Below, one piece after another: positions 1 to 9,750 of a DNA stretch of 64,000 bases. Within the stretch, counting starts at the first letter, position 1. The number at the start of each line of letters is the position of its first letter. Origin of the DNA: JALNYB01 sp963676235 (GTDB lineage: Archaea; Thermoplasmatota; Thermoplasmata; Methanomassiliicoccales; Methanomethylophilaceae); contig OY781044.1 in NCBI GenBank assembly GCA_963676235.1, forward strand, positions 186,001 to 250,000, given 5' to 3'. The translations under genes and the position numbers were made by a program. Under the pieces are notes generated by a model. The model searched no databases. It had not been told where the DNA came from and was given only the letters and a program-made list of their open reading frames with translations.

Positions 1-3000
1 GTGGCATCCGACCATACCGCGAACAATGTCATGTTGGCTGTCACTACAATCTTCTGACCGTCGTTGTATTCCTCGGTTCCAGCCGAAGATGTCGCCCATC
101 CCTGGAAAGTGTATCCTGTCATAGAGAATATGTTCTGCTCCAATGACTTTGCTGTACCTGATGTGAAGTTCTGAGCCGGCATGTAGCCTGTTCCGCCGTT
201 TCCGCTGAATATCACAGTGTAAGAGGATGAGTCGGCCGTCCATACGGCATACAGCGTCATGGACGATGAGACGACGATCTTCTGACCATCGGTATAGACG
301 ACTGGTCCGTTGAGAACGGTCGACCATCCCTGGAACGTGTTGCCAGTCTTGGCGAACAGGTTCTGCTCCAGCGCCTTCGCGATGCCGGATGCAAAGTTCT
401 GGGCCGGCATGTAGCCTGTTCCGCCGTTTCCGTTGAATGTCACGGTGTACGATGATCCTGTTGCGGACCATACGGCGTAGAGCGTGACCGTGCCGGTCGC
501 GGATGCTATGTCCTTGACGGTCTGCCCTTCGGTGTATATGACGGAGCCGTTGAGGACCAGACTCCATCCCTGGAACGTGTTGCCGGACTTGGCGAATATG
601 TTCTGCTGGAGCGCCTTCGCCGTTCCCGATGTGAAATTCTGGATCGGCATGTATCCCGTTCCGCCGTTGCCCAGGAAGGTGACGGTGTACGATGTAGCGT
701 CAGAAGACCATGCGGCGTACAATGTCATGTTGGCTGTAACGACGATCTTCTGACCGTCGGTGTAGACAACTGCTCCGTTGAGAGCGGTCGCCCATCCCTG
801 GAATGTGCTACCCGAATTGAAGAAGATATTCTGCTCCAATGGCTTCGCGGTTCCCGAGGTGAAGTTCTGATCAGGCATGTATCCAGTTCCGCCGTTTCCG
901 TTGAATGTCACGGTGTACGATGATCCTGTTGCGGACCATACGGCGTAGAGCGTGACCGTGCCGGTCGCGGATACCAGGTCCTTGACGGTCTGACCGTCGG
1001 TGTAGACGACGTTTCCGTTGAGAGCGGTGGCCCATCCCTGGAACGTGCTGCCGGACTTGGAGAAGCTGTTCTGCTGAATAGCCTTTGCTGCACCTGATGT
1101 GAAGTTCTGGATCGGCATGTATCCCGTTCCGCCGTTTCCGTTGAATGTCACGGTGTACGAGGATCCTGTTGCGGACCATACTGCGTAGAGTGTCACAGTG
1201 CCGCCTGCGGATACCAGGTCCTTGACGGTCTGACCGTCGGTGTAGACGACTGCTCCGTTGAGAACGGCTGACCATCCCTGGAATGTGCTGCCGGACTTGG
1301 AGAAGACGTTCTGCTCCAATGACTTCGCGGTTCCCGAGGTGAAGTTCTGAACCGGCATGTAGCCTGTTCCGTTGTTGCTGTCGAATGTCACGGTGTACGA
1401 TGATCCCGTTGCGGACCATACGGCGTAGAGCGTGACCGTGCCGGTCGCGGATGCTAGATCCTTAACGGTCTGACCGTCGGTGTAGACGACATCTCCGTTG
1501 AGAACGGTTGACCATCCCTGGAACGTGTTGCCGGTGTTGACGAACTTGTTCTGCTCCAAGGACTTCGCGACACCTGATGTGAAATACTGGTCGAACATGA
1601 CGCCGGTTCCGGTGTTGCTGTCGAAAATGACGGTGTAAGAGGATGAATCGGCCGTCCATACGGCATAGAGGGTCGTCGATGATGTGACGATTATCTTCTG
1701 ACCGTCTGTGTACATCACAGGTCCGTCGGAAGTCGTGGACCATCCCTGGAATGTGCTTCCGCTGTTGACAAAGATGTTCTGCATCAGAGCCTTGGGTACG
1801 CTGGTGAAATTCTGATTGGACATCACACCTGTTCCGCCGTTGCCGTCATATGTAACAGTGTATGATGTGGCATCCGACCATACCGCGAACAATGTCATGT
1901 TGGCTGTAACGACGATCTTCTGACCGTCGTTGTATTCCTCGGTTCCAGCCGAAGATGTCGCCCATCCCTGGAAAGTATATCCTGTCATGGAGAAAATGTT
2001 CTGCTCCAAGGACTTCGCGACACCTGCTGTGAAGTTCTGGATCGGCATGTATCCCGTTCCGCCGTTGCCGTTGAAGGTCACGGTGTAAGAGGATGCGTCG
2101 GCCGTCCATACGGCATACAGCGTCATGGACGATGAGACTACGATCTTCTGGCCGTCGGTGTACATCACAGGTCCGTCGGAAGCCGCAGACCATCCCTGGA
2201 AGGTGTATCCGCTTCTGGTGAAGACGTTCTGCTGCAGCGTTTTTGCGGAAATGGATGTGAAGTTCTGGGCCGGCATGTATCCTGTTCCGCCGTTTCCGTT
2301 GAAGGTCACGGTGTACGAGTCTGCGGACCATACTGCGTACAGTGTGACCGTGCCGCCTGCGGATGCGAGATCCCTGACGGTCTGACCTTCTGTGTATATT
2401 ACGGAGCCGTTGAGGACCAGACTCCATCCCTGGAAGGTGTATCCCGTCTTGGCGTAGATGTTCTGCTCCAACGCCTTCGCGGTGCCTACGGTGAAGTTCT
2501 GTATCGGCATGTAGCCTGTTCCGCCGTTGCCGAGGAAGGTGACGGTGTACGATGACGCATTCGGAGTCCATACTGCGTAGAGTGTCACGGTGCCGCCTGC
2601 GGATGCTATGTCCCTGACAGTCTGGCCGTCGGTGTAGACTACCGGTCCGTTGAGGGCGGTCGACCATCCCTGGAACGTGCTGCCGGACTTGGCGAAGACG
2701 TTCTGGATCAGGATGCCCGCTTCACCTGATGCGAAGTTCTGATCGGACATGTATCCCGTTCCGCCGTTTCCGTCGAAGGTCACGGTGTACGACGATCCTG
2801 TTGCGGACCATACTGCGTACAGCATCTCGGTGTATCCTGCGCTGACGAGATCCTTGACGGTCTGCATGTCGGTGTACACCACCGTGTCGGCCGAGCTGTC
2901 GGTGTCCCATCCGAGGAACGCCTTCCCTGCGAAGGAGTAGATGCAGACATCGATCCGAACGGCCGCGCCGGACGATAAGTACTGGTCGGGCATGTATCCC

Positions 3001-3260
3001 GTTCCGCCGTTTCCGTTGAACTCCACCGTGTACTTGGAATCCTCCCATACGGCGTACAGGATCACGTTACCGCCGCTTACAGCCGTCAGGTTGACGACGC
3101 TGTCCCTGTTGGAGTATGTCGGGATAGTGGCTGAATCGGAAAGGGACCAGCCTATGAACGCGCTTCCGCTCTTGAAGAAGGCGTTGGACGTCAGAACGTA
3201 TTCCGTGCCGTACGTCATGTTCATCTGCGGCATGGATCCGGAAGTTGATCCGTTGCCGTT
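1..3260 (-). repeat. InlB-B (Listeria-Bacteroides/Flg_new) repeat block within the adhesin
   Basis: About fourteen in-frame units, mostly 228-243 bp (76-81 aa). Each carries GNGGTGYMP..NF, a GxTFQGWS core, and DGQKI...LYAVW. The recurring complement of GGYMP lies near 181, 409, 649, 877, 1117, 1357, 1597, 1820, 2047, 2275, 2509, 2749, 2991 and 3231. Units differ more from one another than the neighbouring repeats do, so this block is probably older. Confidence 0.85.
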
Positions 3261-6200
3261 GAAGGACACCGTGTACTGATTGATCGTCAGGGTGAGGCCC
3301 TTGCCTGTCATGTTGGCGTTGATGGCCGTGACCGACGGGGTGACGGTCTGATGGTATCCTGTAATGGATGCCTTTATGTCGCCGGTGGTTCCGTAGGGGA
3401 CGTTGAGTATAGTGTATGCCCCGCCTGTTCCGGTGGTCGCGGTGTAATCTGTTCCCGCGGTGTCTAGGGTTATCGTGACTCCTTCGCTGGAGGCTCCGCC
3501 TGTTACGGTGAGCGTACCGGATACTGTGTACAGGTTGATCGTAAGCGTGGGATCCTTTCCCGAGACGTTATCTGTCATGGATGCTACGGCGACCGTGTTG
3601 GTCTGATGATATCCTGTCATGGATGCGGTAACGTTTCCAGACGTTCCGTATGGGACGTCGGTTATGGTGTATGTACCGCCTGCGACCGTTGTCGTGCTGT
3701 AGGCGCCGAGCGATACGGTGACACCGCCTGCGGATGCCCCGCCTGTTACGGTGAGCGTACCGGATACTGTGTACAGGTTGATCGCGAGGGCCGGATCCTT
3801 TCCCGAGACGTTATCCGTCACGGATGCCACGGCGACCGTGTTGGTCTGATGGTATCCTGTAATGGATGCCTTGATCGTTCCGGATGTTCCGTATGGAATG
3901 TCAGATATTGTGTAATCTCCGCCTGTCGTCGTGACCGCGGTGTAATCGATTCCTGTCGTGTCGAGGGTGATGGTCACTCCGACATTGGAGGCCCCGCCTG
4001 TTACGGTGAGCGTACCGGATACTGTGTACAGGTTGATCGTAAGCGTGGGATCCTTTCCCGAGACGTTATCTGTCATGGATGCTACGGCGACCGTGTTGGT
4101 CTGATGATATCCTGTTATGGATGCCGTTATGTTTCCAGACGTTCCGTATGGGACGTCGGTTATGGTGTATGTACCGCCTGCGACCGTTGTCGTGCTGTAG
4201 GCGCCGAGCGATACGGTGACACCGCCTGCGGATGCCCCGCCTGTTACGGTGAGCGTACCGGATACTGTGTACAGGTTGATCGCGAGGGCCGGATCCTTTC
4301 CCGAGACGTTATCCGTCACGGATGCCACGGCGACCGTGTTGGTCTGATGGTATCCTGTAATGGATGCCTTGATCGTTCCGGATGTTCCGTATGGAATGTC
4401 AGATATTGTGTAATCTCCGCCTGTCGTCGTGACCGCGGTGTAATCGATTCCTGTCGTGTCGAGGGTGATGGTCACTCCGACATTGGAGGCCCCGCCTGTT
4501 ACGGTGAGCGTACCGGATACTGTGTACAGGTTGATCGTAAGCGTGGGATCCTTTCCCGAGACGTTATCTGTCATGGATGCTACGGCGACCGTGTTGGTCT
4601 GATGATATCCTGTTATGGATGCCGTTATGTTTCCAGACGTTCCGTATGGGACGTCGGTTATGGTGTATGTACCGCCTGCGACCGTTGTCGTGCTGTAGGC
4701 GCCGAGCGATACGGTGACACCGCCTGCGGATGCCCCGCCTGTTACGGTGAGCGTACCGGATACTGTGTACAGGTCGATCGCGAGGGCCGGATCCTTTCCC
4801 GAGACGTTGTCTGTCACGGATGCCACGGAGACCGCGTTGGTCTGATGATACCCGGTCATGGATACCGTTATGTTTCCAGACGTTCCGTATGGGACGATCA
4901 TCACGTAGACTCCGTCTGCCCTGGTTACCGAGGTGAAGTAATAACTGACTCCTATCGGGTAGAAGGTGATGGTCACTCCGGCATTGGAGGCCCCGCCTGT
5001 GACCGTCAGTGTACCCGTTACTGTGTACTGGTTGATCGCGAGGGCCGGATCCTTTCCCGAGACGTTGTCCGTCATGGATGCCACGGCAACCGTGTTGGTC
5101 TGATGATACCCTGTCATGGATGCCGTTATGTTTCCGGATGTTCCGTATGGAATGTCAGATATTGTGTAATCTCCACCTGTCGTCGTGACCGCGGTGTAAT
5201 CGATTCCTGTCGTGTCGAGGGTGATGGTCACTCCGACATTGGAGGCCCCGCCTGTGACCGTCAGTGTACCAGATACTGTGTACAGGTTGATTGCCCATTT
5301 TGCATAAAATGTGATATTATCTGCGTAGATCCACTTGCCATTAGAATCCGTATAAGGACTGATGGAAGGAACAAGACTACCGTCGTCATTGATCACCTTG
5401 ACAGTAAGGCCGCTGGTCGTATAGTATCCTTCCAATGTATACCCTATTCTAGAAGAATTGACTATCGAAGACAGCACGCCGTCATACGTCGCCGTAGCAG
5501 AACCGTCCGTTCCTAATCCTCCTTCCAACGTCACAACGTAAGTATTAGCTGTGGATGCAGCGGAAAGCGCTACATCAGAAGAAATGGTGACAGTGAGTGG
5601 ATTATCCATACTGGATATATATCCAGACCACGACGAAAAACTATACCCTGTAACAGAGTAAGCCGTAATCACCAGAACATCACCACTCGAGACCGTGAAC
5701 GCTGAAACGTAAGCATTAGAACTCCCTCCATTGACCACGTAAGTGAATGCCGTTATTTCAGAATCCCCCGTCAAAGTGAGAATACATGGAACCAACCACA
5801 TACTTTCACTAACACTGTAAACACATTCTTTTACATTTCCACTATATTGATAAGAAAGCTGCAGACCCAAACTTCCATATATTCCAGAAGTTCCATTGGG
5901 ATTGTATGTGTTACTTGATATGTTCTCTAACGCAAGTCTAGTCAATGTTATTGAGGATTGACCAGGAAGCACCCAGTTTGTGGATGACTTATCAAAATAT
6001 AGATCAATAATTCCACCGGTTGTAATTCCTGTGGCTGTATCAGAGAATGTAACGTGCATTGTCCTCATAGAATTACAAGCATTGAACGTATTAGTCCCTA
6101 TATTTGTAAGTGTATCTGGTATTGTGACAGATGTCAGAGCGTAACAGTTTTGGAATGAATAATCTCCGATGCTTGTAACACCACTGGGTATGATAACAGA

Positions 6201-8189
6201 TGTCAGAGCGTAACAGTTTTGGAATGTATAATCAAAGATGCTTGTAACACCACTGGGTATAGTAACAGATGTCAGAACGTAACAGTTTTGGAATGCGTCA
6301 GATCCGATGCTTGTAACACCACTGGGTATAGTAACAGATGTCAGAGCGTAACAGTTTTGGAATGCGTCAGATCCGATGTTTGTAACACCACTGGGTATGG
6401 TAACAGATGTCAGAGCGTAACAGTTTTGGAATGTTCTAATTGCGATGATTGTAACACCACTGGGTATGGTAACAGATGTCAGAGCGTAACAGTTTTGGAA
6501 TGCGAGACCTGCGATGTTTGTAACACCACTGGGTATGGTAACAGATGTCAGAGCGTAACAGTTTTGGAATGCGTCAGATCCGATGTTTGTAACACCACTG
6601 GGTATGGTAACAGATGTCAGAGCGTAACAGTTTTGGAATACGTAAGATCCGATGCTTGTAACACCACTGGGTATGGTAACAGATGTCAGAGCGTAACAGT
6701 CTTTGAATGCGTTACCTCCAATGCTTGTAACATTATTAAGTATTATACTAGGTAGGGCAGTACAACCTCTAAATGCATAATTTCCGATGCTTGTAACACT
6801 ATCTGGTATTGTGATTGAAGTAAGAGCAGTACAACCTCTAAATGCATAATCTCCGATACTTGTAACATTACTGCCACTGGCAAAAACAACAGAAGTTATA
6901 AGACCGTCAAAATACATGCCAGATCCTTCCCAATGCATACTTTGACTTCCTGTAAGCGCACCACTCCCACTAATCGTCAGGACCCCATTCGAAAAGTTCC
7001 ATGACAGTGCTCCGATAGTACCTGATCCCGAAATACCGCCAAGAAGGGTGGAGCCTGTAGCAAGAACTGTATAACTTGAAGTTGTGTCACTAAATGTAGA
7101 ACTCGAAAGAGTGGTTCTTATACTAAGACCTAACAAACATCTTGTATCGAAACAATATGTGCCCAATGATGTGAAAGACGTAGTACGTTCGATAACCATG
7201 AAGTGCAAAGCCGTACAAGATTGGAATGCACCACCTCCGATGCTCGTTACGTTAGCAGGTATCGTAATTGAGGTGAGTGCAGCACAACCGTAAAATGCAT
7301 AATTTCCGATGCTCGTTACGTTAGCAGGTATCGTAATTGAGGTGAGTGCAGCACAACCGTAAAATGCATAATCTCCGATGCTCGTTACGTTAGCAGGTAT
7401 CGTAATTGAGGTGAGTGCAGCACAGCCAATGAATACCTTCGCTTCGATGCTCGTGACGCCAGTAGGTATGTTAACAGATGTAAGCGCAGAACAATATGAA
7501 AAAGCACTATCACCTATACTCGTGACACTAGTAGGTATGGTAACAGATGTAAGCGCAGAACAATATGAAAAAGCACTATCACCTATACTCGTGACACTAG
7601 TAGGTATGGTAACAGAGATGAGGGCAGTACAGCCGTTGAACGTATAATTACTAATACTCGTGACATTAGGTATATTGATGGAAGATATGCTAGAACAACC
7701 GTCAAATGCATTGAGCCCAATGAACGTGACACTATTCGGGATAGTGAATGAAGATAAAGAATAACACTTTTGGAATGCATAGTTCCCGATACTGGTAACA
7801 CTGTTGGGTAGTATGATGGAGGAAACCCCGCTACAGTCTGTGAATGCATATGCGCCCACAGTCTTGACTGTATAAACATTACCGTTATAGGATACAGTCG
7901 AAGGTATTGTAATAGTACCAACTGTATAATTGGACACTGCATTGGAATAAGCACCTATCTGTACGGTGTAATTACCTGCGGACTCTGTCAGAACCTCGTA
8001 AGTGACCGTGACGCCTTCAACGGTATTCGACTGAAAAGTATCATTAACTGCCGCAGATGATTGCCCTCTCTCATCGTATAATGAGGAAACGGACCACACA
8101 GCGAGAATAAGAAGCAACAAAACAGATACGAAAGCAATTGCACGTACTGTACGCCGACATCCCCTGGTATTCTTTACACTGTACTTCAT
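1..8189 (-). CDS. giant BspA-LRR / InlB-repeat surface adhesin, C-terminus beyond window
   Basis: One uninterrupted minus-strand frame (codon first bases at positions 2 mod 3, checked near 5, 5297 and 8189) runs off the left edge, giving at least 2,729 residues. The ATG at 8189 follows a GAGG motif. Residues 1 to about 45 are a basic segment (KNTRGCRRTVR) then a hydrophobic signal-anchor stretch. Next come BspA-type leucine-rich repeats of 23 residues (VTSIGxxAFxxCxALTSVTIP) at about residues 85-375 and 440-710, interrupted by a non-repetitive stretch. Then a linker (to about 5300), eight carboxypeptidase-regulatory-like modules, and about fourteen InlB-B/Flg_new repeats (GNGGTGYMPAQNF, TLYAVW). 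No anchor or stop is visible because the C-terminus lies outside. These domain types suggest a secreted or surface protein for host or particle binding; this is inference. Composition is GC-richer than the cobN island. Confidence 0.9.
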   Translation of the reverse strand, partial: MKYSVKNTRGCRRTVRAIAFVSVLLLLILAVWSVSSLYDERGQSSAAVNDTFQSNTVEGVTVTYEVLTESAGNYTVQIGAYSNAVSNYTVGTITIPSTVSYNGNVYTVKTVGAYAFTDCSGVSSIILPNSVTSIGNYAFQKCYSLSSFTIPNSVTFIGLNAFDGCSSISSINIPNVTSISNYTFNGCTALISVTIPTSVTSIGDSAFSYCSALTSVTIPTSVTSIGDSAFSYCSALTSVNIPTGVTSIEAKVFIGCAALTSITIPANVTSIGDYAFYGCAALTSITIPANVTSIGNYAFYGCAALTSITIPANVTSIGGGAFQSCTALHFMVIERTTSFTSLGTYCFDTRCLLGLSIRTTLSSSTFSDTTSSYTVLATGSTLLGGISGSGTIGALSWNFSNGVLTISGSGALTGSQSMHWEGSGMYFDGLITSVVFASGSNVTSIGDYAFRGCTALTSITIPDSVTSIGNYAFRGCTALPSIILNNVTSIGGNAFKDCYALTSVTIPSGVTSIGSYVFQNCYALTSVTIPSGVTNIGSDAFQNCYALTSVTIPSGVTNIAGLAFQNCYALTSVTIPSGVTIIAIRTFQNCYALTSVTIPSGVTNIGSDAFQNCYALTSVTIPSGVTSIGSDAFQNCYVLTSVTIPSGVTSIFDYTFQNCYALTSVIIPSGVTSIGDYSFQNCYALTSVTIPDTLTNIGTNTFNACNSMRTMHVTFSDTATGITTGGIIDLYFDKSSTNWVLPGQSSITLTRLALENISSNTYNPNGTSGIYGSLGLQLSYQYSGNVKECVYSVSESMWLVPCILTLTGDSEITAFTYVVNGGSSNAYVSAFTVSSGDVLVITAYSVTGYSFSSWSGYISSMDNPLTVTISSDVALSAASTANTYVVTLEGGLGTDGSATATYDGVLSSIVNSSRIGYTLEGYYTTSGLTVKVINDDGSLVPSISPYTDSNGKWIYADNITFYAKWAINLYTVSGTLTVTGGASNVGVTITLDTTGIDYTAVTTTGGDYTISDIPYGTSGNITASMTGYHQTNTVAVASMTDNVSGKDPALAINQYTVTGTLTVTGGASNAGVTITFYPIGVSYYFTSVTRADGVYVMIVPYGTSGNITVSMTGYHQTNAVSVASVTDNVSGKDPALAIDLYTVSGTLTVTGGASAGGVTVSLGAYSTTTVAGGTYTITDVPYGTSGNITASITGYHQTNTVAVASMTDNVSGKDPTLTINLYTVSGTLTVTGGASNVGVTITLDTTGIDYTAVTTTGGDYTISDIPYGTSGTIKASITGYHQTNTVAVASVTDNVSGKDPALAINLYTVSGTLTVTGGASAGGVTVSLGAYSTTTVAGGTYTITDVPYGTSGNITASITGYHQTNTVAVASMTDNVSGKDPTLTINLYTVSGTLTVTGGASNVGVTITLDTTGIDYTAVTTTGGDYTISDIPYGTSGTIKASITGYHQTNTVAVASVTDNVSGKDPALAINLYTVSGTLTVTGGASAGGVTVSLGAYSTTTVAGGTYTITDVPYGTSGNVTASMTGYHQTNTVAVASMTDNVSGKDPTLTINLYTVSGTLTVTGGASSEGVTITLDTAGTDYTATTGTGGAYTILNVPYGTTGDIKASITGYHQTVTPSVTAINANMTGKGLTLTINQYTVSFNGNGSTSGSMPQMNMTYGTEYVLTSNAFFKSGSAFIGWSLSDSATIPTYSNRDSVVNLTAVSGGNVILYAVWEDSKYTVEFNGNGGTGYMPDQYLSSGAAVRIDVCIYSFAGKAFLGWDTDSSADTVVYTDMQTVKDLVSAGYTEMLYAVWSATGSSYTVTFDGNGGTGYMSDQNFASGEAGILIQNVFAKSGSTFQGWSTALNGPVVYTDGQTVRDIASAGGTVTLYAVWTPNASSYTVTFLGNGGTGYMPIQNFTVGTAKALEQNIYAKTGYTFQGWSLVLNGSVIYTEGQTVRDLASAGGTVTLYAVWSADSYTVTFNGNGGTGYMPAQNFTSISAKTLQQNVFTRSGYTFQGWSAASDGPVMYTDGQKIVVSSSMTLYAVWTADASSYTVTFNGNGGTGYMPIQNFTAGVAKSLEQNIFSMTGYTFQGWATSSAGTEEYNDGQKIVVTANMTLFAVWSDATSYTVTYDGNGGTGVMSNQNFTSVPKALMQNIFVNSGSTFQGWSTTSDGPVMYTDGQKIIVTSSTTLYAVWTADSSSYTVIFDSNTGTGVMFDQYFTSGVAKSLEQNKFVNTGNTFQGWSTVLNGDVVYTDGQTVKDLASATGTVTLYAVWSATGSSYTVTFDSNNGTGYMPVQNFTSGTAKSLEQNVFSKSGSTFQGWSAVLNGAVVYTDGQTVKDLVSAGGTVTLYAVWSATGSSYTVTFNGNGGTGYMPIQNFTSGAAKAIQQNSFSKSGSTFQGWATALNGNVVYTDGQTVKDLVSATGTVTLYAVWSATGSSYTVTFNGNGGTGYMPDQNFTSGTAKPLEQNIFFNSGSTFQGWATALNGAVVYTDGQKIVVTANMTLYAAWSSDATSYTVTFLGNGGTGYMPIQNFTSGTAKALQQNIFAKSGNTFQGWSLVLNGSVIYTEGQTVKDIASATGTVTLYAVWSATGSSYTVTFNGNGGTGYMPAQNFASGIAKALEQNLFAKTGNTFQGWSTVLNGPVVYTDGQKIVVSSSMTLYAVWTADSSSYTVIFSGNGGTGYMPAQNFTSGTAKSLEQNIFSMTGYTFQGWATSSAGTEEYNDGQKIVVTANMTLFAVWSDA
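3290..5300 (-). repeat. 498-bp near-identical super-repeat of paired carboxypeptidase-regulatory-like modules
   Basis: Eight modules beginning INLYTVSGTLTVTGGAS and ending TGYHQTNTVAVAS..DNVSGKDP. They alternate between 81 and 85 residues, so the true DNA period is 498 bp (166 aa). Equivalent bases start at 3541, 4039 and 4537, and these copies differ at only a few positions. The fold resembles CarboxypepD_reg/beta-sandwich stalk modules. The near-identity implies recent duplication or ongoing homogenisation, and assemblies could collapse here. Confidence 0.85.
6127..6747 (-). repeat. 69-bp leucine-rich-repeat DNA array, nine copies
   Basis: Units start at 6127, 6196, 6265, 6334, 6403, 6472, 6541, 6610 and 6679, with exact 69-bp spacing. 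Each encodes 23 residues of the form VTSIGSYVFQNCYALTSVTIPSG on the minus strand. Copies are nearly identical apart from the variable trio before the AF/VF position. The repeats stay in frame and have no spacers, so this is not CRISPR. Confidence 0.9.
7235..7620 (-). repeat. second 69-bp LRR DNA array
   Basis: Three nearly identical 69-bp units (equivalent bases at 7241, 7310, 7379; ITIPANVTSIG.YAFYGCAALTS) are followed by two nearly identical units of another subtype (VTIPTSVTSIGDSAFSYCSALTS, about 7480-7610). Different subtypes have each expanded locally, the pattern expected from repeated local duplication inside the LRR domain. Confidence 0.8.
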
Positions 8190-8612
8190 ATTAAAACCTC
8201 TGACAAATATCTAGCAAAATCCAATCCGTAAACTGTCCGACTGTCATGTGCATTATTATTCATGTTAATATCCTCACGGCCTTTTCATCAATTGGTATGC
8301 CACCGATCTATAATCATTTATAACTTGCTACAAATCCAACAATATAAATCAAAATATCGTACGCATCAGATACGACCAATAATTACCGAACACAGTTCTT
8401 CAAACAGATAATATTTTACATGAATGAACGAAAACAATTAAAAAAGAGCTCTAAGTCCATGAGAGTTTTGTTAGAACTAACATGAACGCAGACATTATAT
8501 ATCAAAAAATTTATGTTGGACATATCATCCAATGATTGAATATATGGTATGATTTTGAAAAATCAAAGATTATCCGAATATATGCTTGATAAAATATGAG
8601 AATGGTGAACAT
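8190..8612. other. divergent intergenic region between adhesin and btuF1
   Basis: About 420 bp without a gene. It is AT-rich and holds the leftward adhesin promoter region (candidate TATA, TTATAAATG on the minus strand near 8315-8325). It also holds a perfect small inverted repeat GTTAGAACTAAC at 8470-8481. For btuF1 there is a candidate TATA (ATTATATATC, about 8494-8503) and a TTGGA-N7-TCCAA site. I see no RNA gene or riboswitch here. Confidence 0.6.
8516..8532. promoter_or_regulatory. 17-bp inverted-repeat operator upstream of btuF1
   Basis: TTGGACATATCATCCAA: perfect 5-bp arms around 7 bp. It begins about 13 bp after the end of the candidate TATA box (8494-8503), so it should cover the transcription start. 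It is one of twelve such sites in the window. Confidence 0.75.
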
Positions 8613-9695
8613 ATGGACAAAAAATACATGGCGATAATTGCTGTCGTGATCCTCGTTGTCGCAGGAGTTGCAGTATATGCGCTCACAAACAACGGATCAT
8701 CAAACACCGATGGAGATACAGTAACAATCACACAGAATGATGGGACCACAGTGACCGTGTCTACACCTATCACGAGCGTGTGTGTTGTGAATACGAATGC
8801 AGCCGAATTCCTATCTATTCTCGGACTGAGTGACAAGGTTGTCGGCGTAAGTTCTACGATGAAAACACAGGCAACAGAAGATTGGTGGGCAGAACGTACC
8901 GATATAGGGTCGTATAACACACCTAATGCAGAAGCGATCCTCAGCACAGGTTCGAAAGTCATAATCGGACAATGTACATCGATGACGATAACCAATGTGG
9001 ATGCCTTGAACGCGATGGGCATAACTGTCATACTTTTGGATTGCTATGGATATGAAACACAGGTCGGCGATCTCAAACAATTAGCCAGCTTATTCAAGGA
9101 TAATGATGCCACGGCCATTGCTGATTCGTACGAAAGTTTCTTTAATGACTTGGTAGACACTCTGAAATCTGCAACTTCAAAATTGACCGATGATGAGAAG
9201 AAGACATTCATATCTACAATGGGGACGAAAGCAAGCTCCAAGTATTACACAGGAAGTGCGGAACTCTCCAAAATGCTCGAAGAGATATGCGGTCTCAAAA
9301 ATGCAGTTGCAGAAATAGACAGTTCCGCTACATCATCTTCAGCATCAATATCCGAAGGACCTATAGTCGAGTATTACGCTGAAAACGGAATAGACCTGTT
9401 CGTTCTGCGTAACAGCACCACATACGACCAAGGAGAATCTGAGATCAACACATTCCTATCCGAACATACCGTGATCAAGAATAGCAACATGTTCAGCAAC
9501 ATAGATGTCATCAAGACCGTCGATTCCAAGGTACTTTCTGGACCTCGCTGTTTTGTCGGAATGATCTATTTCATCACATTGATGTATCCTGATCTGGACC
9601 TCGATGGATTAACCGTCGAAAGTGCAATATCTGACTACAATTCAACGTTCGGAACGAATTGGACATCCAATGAATTGTTCTATGTTTACAATTAA
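8613..9695 (+). CDS. BtuF/FepB-type substrate-binding protein, importer system 1
   Basis: 360-residue extracytoplasmic solute-binding protein of the cobalamin/iron-complex ABC class (COG0614-like). The N-terminal hydrophobic anchor (YMAIIAVVILVVAGVAVYAL) is followed by a Ser/Asn/Asp linker and a binding domain. That domain has the usual start (ITSVCVVNTNAAEFLSILG...VVG) and a helical backbone between two lobes. The ATG at 8613 is preferred over one 27 nt earlier because GGTGA lies just upstream and the membrane anchor then starts at the N-terminus. It heads a btuF-btuC-btuD set and lies downstream of the 8516 operator. B12, cobinamide, haem and iron-siderophore binders share this fold, so the substrate is inferred only from the neighbouring corrinoid genes. 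Confidence 0.8.
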   Translation: MDKKYMAIIAVVILVVAGVAVYALTNNGSSNTDGDTVTITQNDGTTVTVSTPITSVCVVNTNAAEFLSILGLSDKVVGVSSTMKTQATEDWWAERTDIGSYNTPNAEAILSTGSKVIIGQCTSMTITNVDALNAMGITVILLDCYGYETQVGDLKQLASLFKDNDATAIADSYESFFNDLVDTLKSATSKLTDDEKKTFISTMGTKASSKYYTGSAELSKMLEEICGLKNAVAEIDSSATSSSASISEGPIVEYYAENGIDLFVLRNSTTYDQGESEINTFLSEHTVIKNSNMFSNIDVIKTVDSKVLSGPRCFVGMIYFITLMYPDLDLDGLTVESAISDYNSTFGTNWTSNELFYVYN

Positions 9696-9696
9696 G

Positions 9697-9724
9697 GAGG
9701 CGGGTAAACCCCACCTCACTTTTT
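9697..9724 (+). terminator. hairpin plus T-run after btuF1
   Basis: GAGG(C)GGG pairs with CCC(A)CCTC around a short loop, with one C-A mismatch, followed by a T-run. It lies between btuF1 and btuC1, so it may attenuate rather than end the operon and leave more binding protein than permease mRNA. Confidence 0.55.
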
Positions 9725-9750
9725 ATTGATCAATATAAAGCAGAATTAAC

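Noticed and set aside
3606..5516. Long plus-strand open frame (636 codons, Cys/Arg-rich, strongly repetitive)
   Set aside because: It is antisense to the 498-bp adhesin repeats; its repetition mirrors the minus-strand modules, and the minus frame is continuous with recognisable domains.
6219..6755. Plus-strand repetitive open frame and possible CRISPR-like array with 69-bp period
   Set aside because: Repeats abut without spacers, keep the minus-strand reading frame and encode classic LRRs, so they are coding repeats.
1..8189. Possible frameshift or gene split inside the adhesin
   Set aside because: Codon phase checked at the start, near 5297 and near position 5 is the same, and the translated stretches between show no stop.
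8190..8612. Cobalamin riboswitch upstream of btuF1
   Set aside because: No B12-box-like sequence or extended pairing was visible, and the archaeal-type promoter with a protein-binding-like palindrome explains the region.
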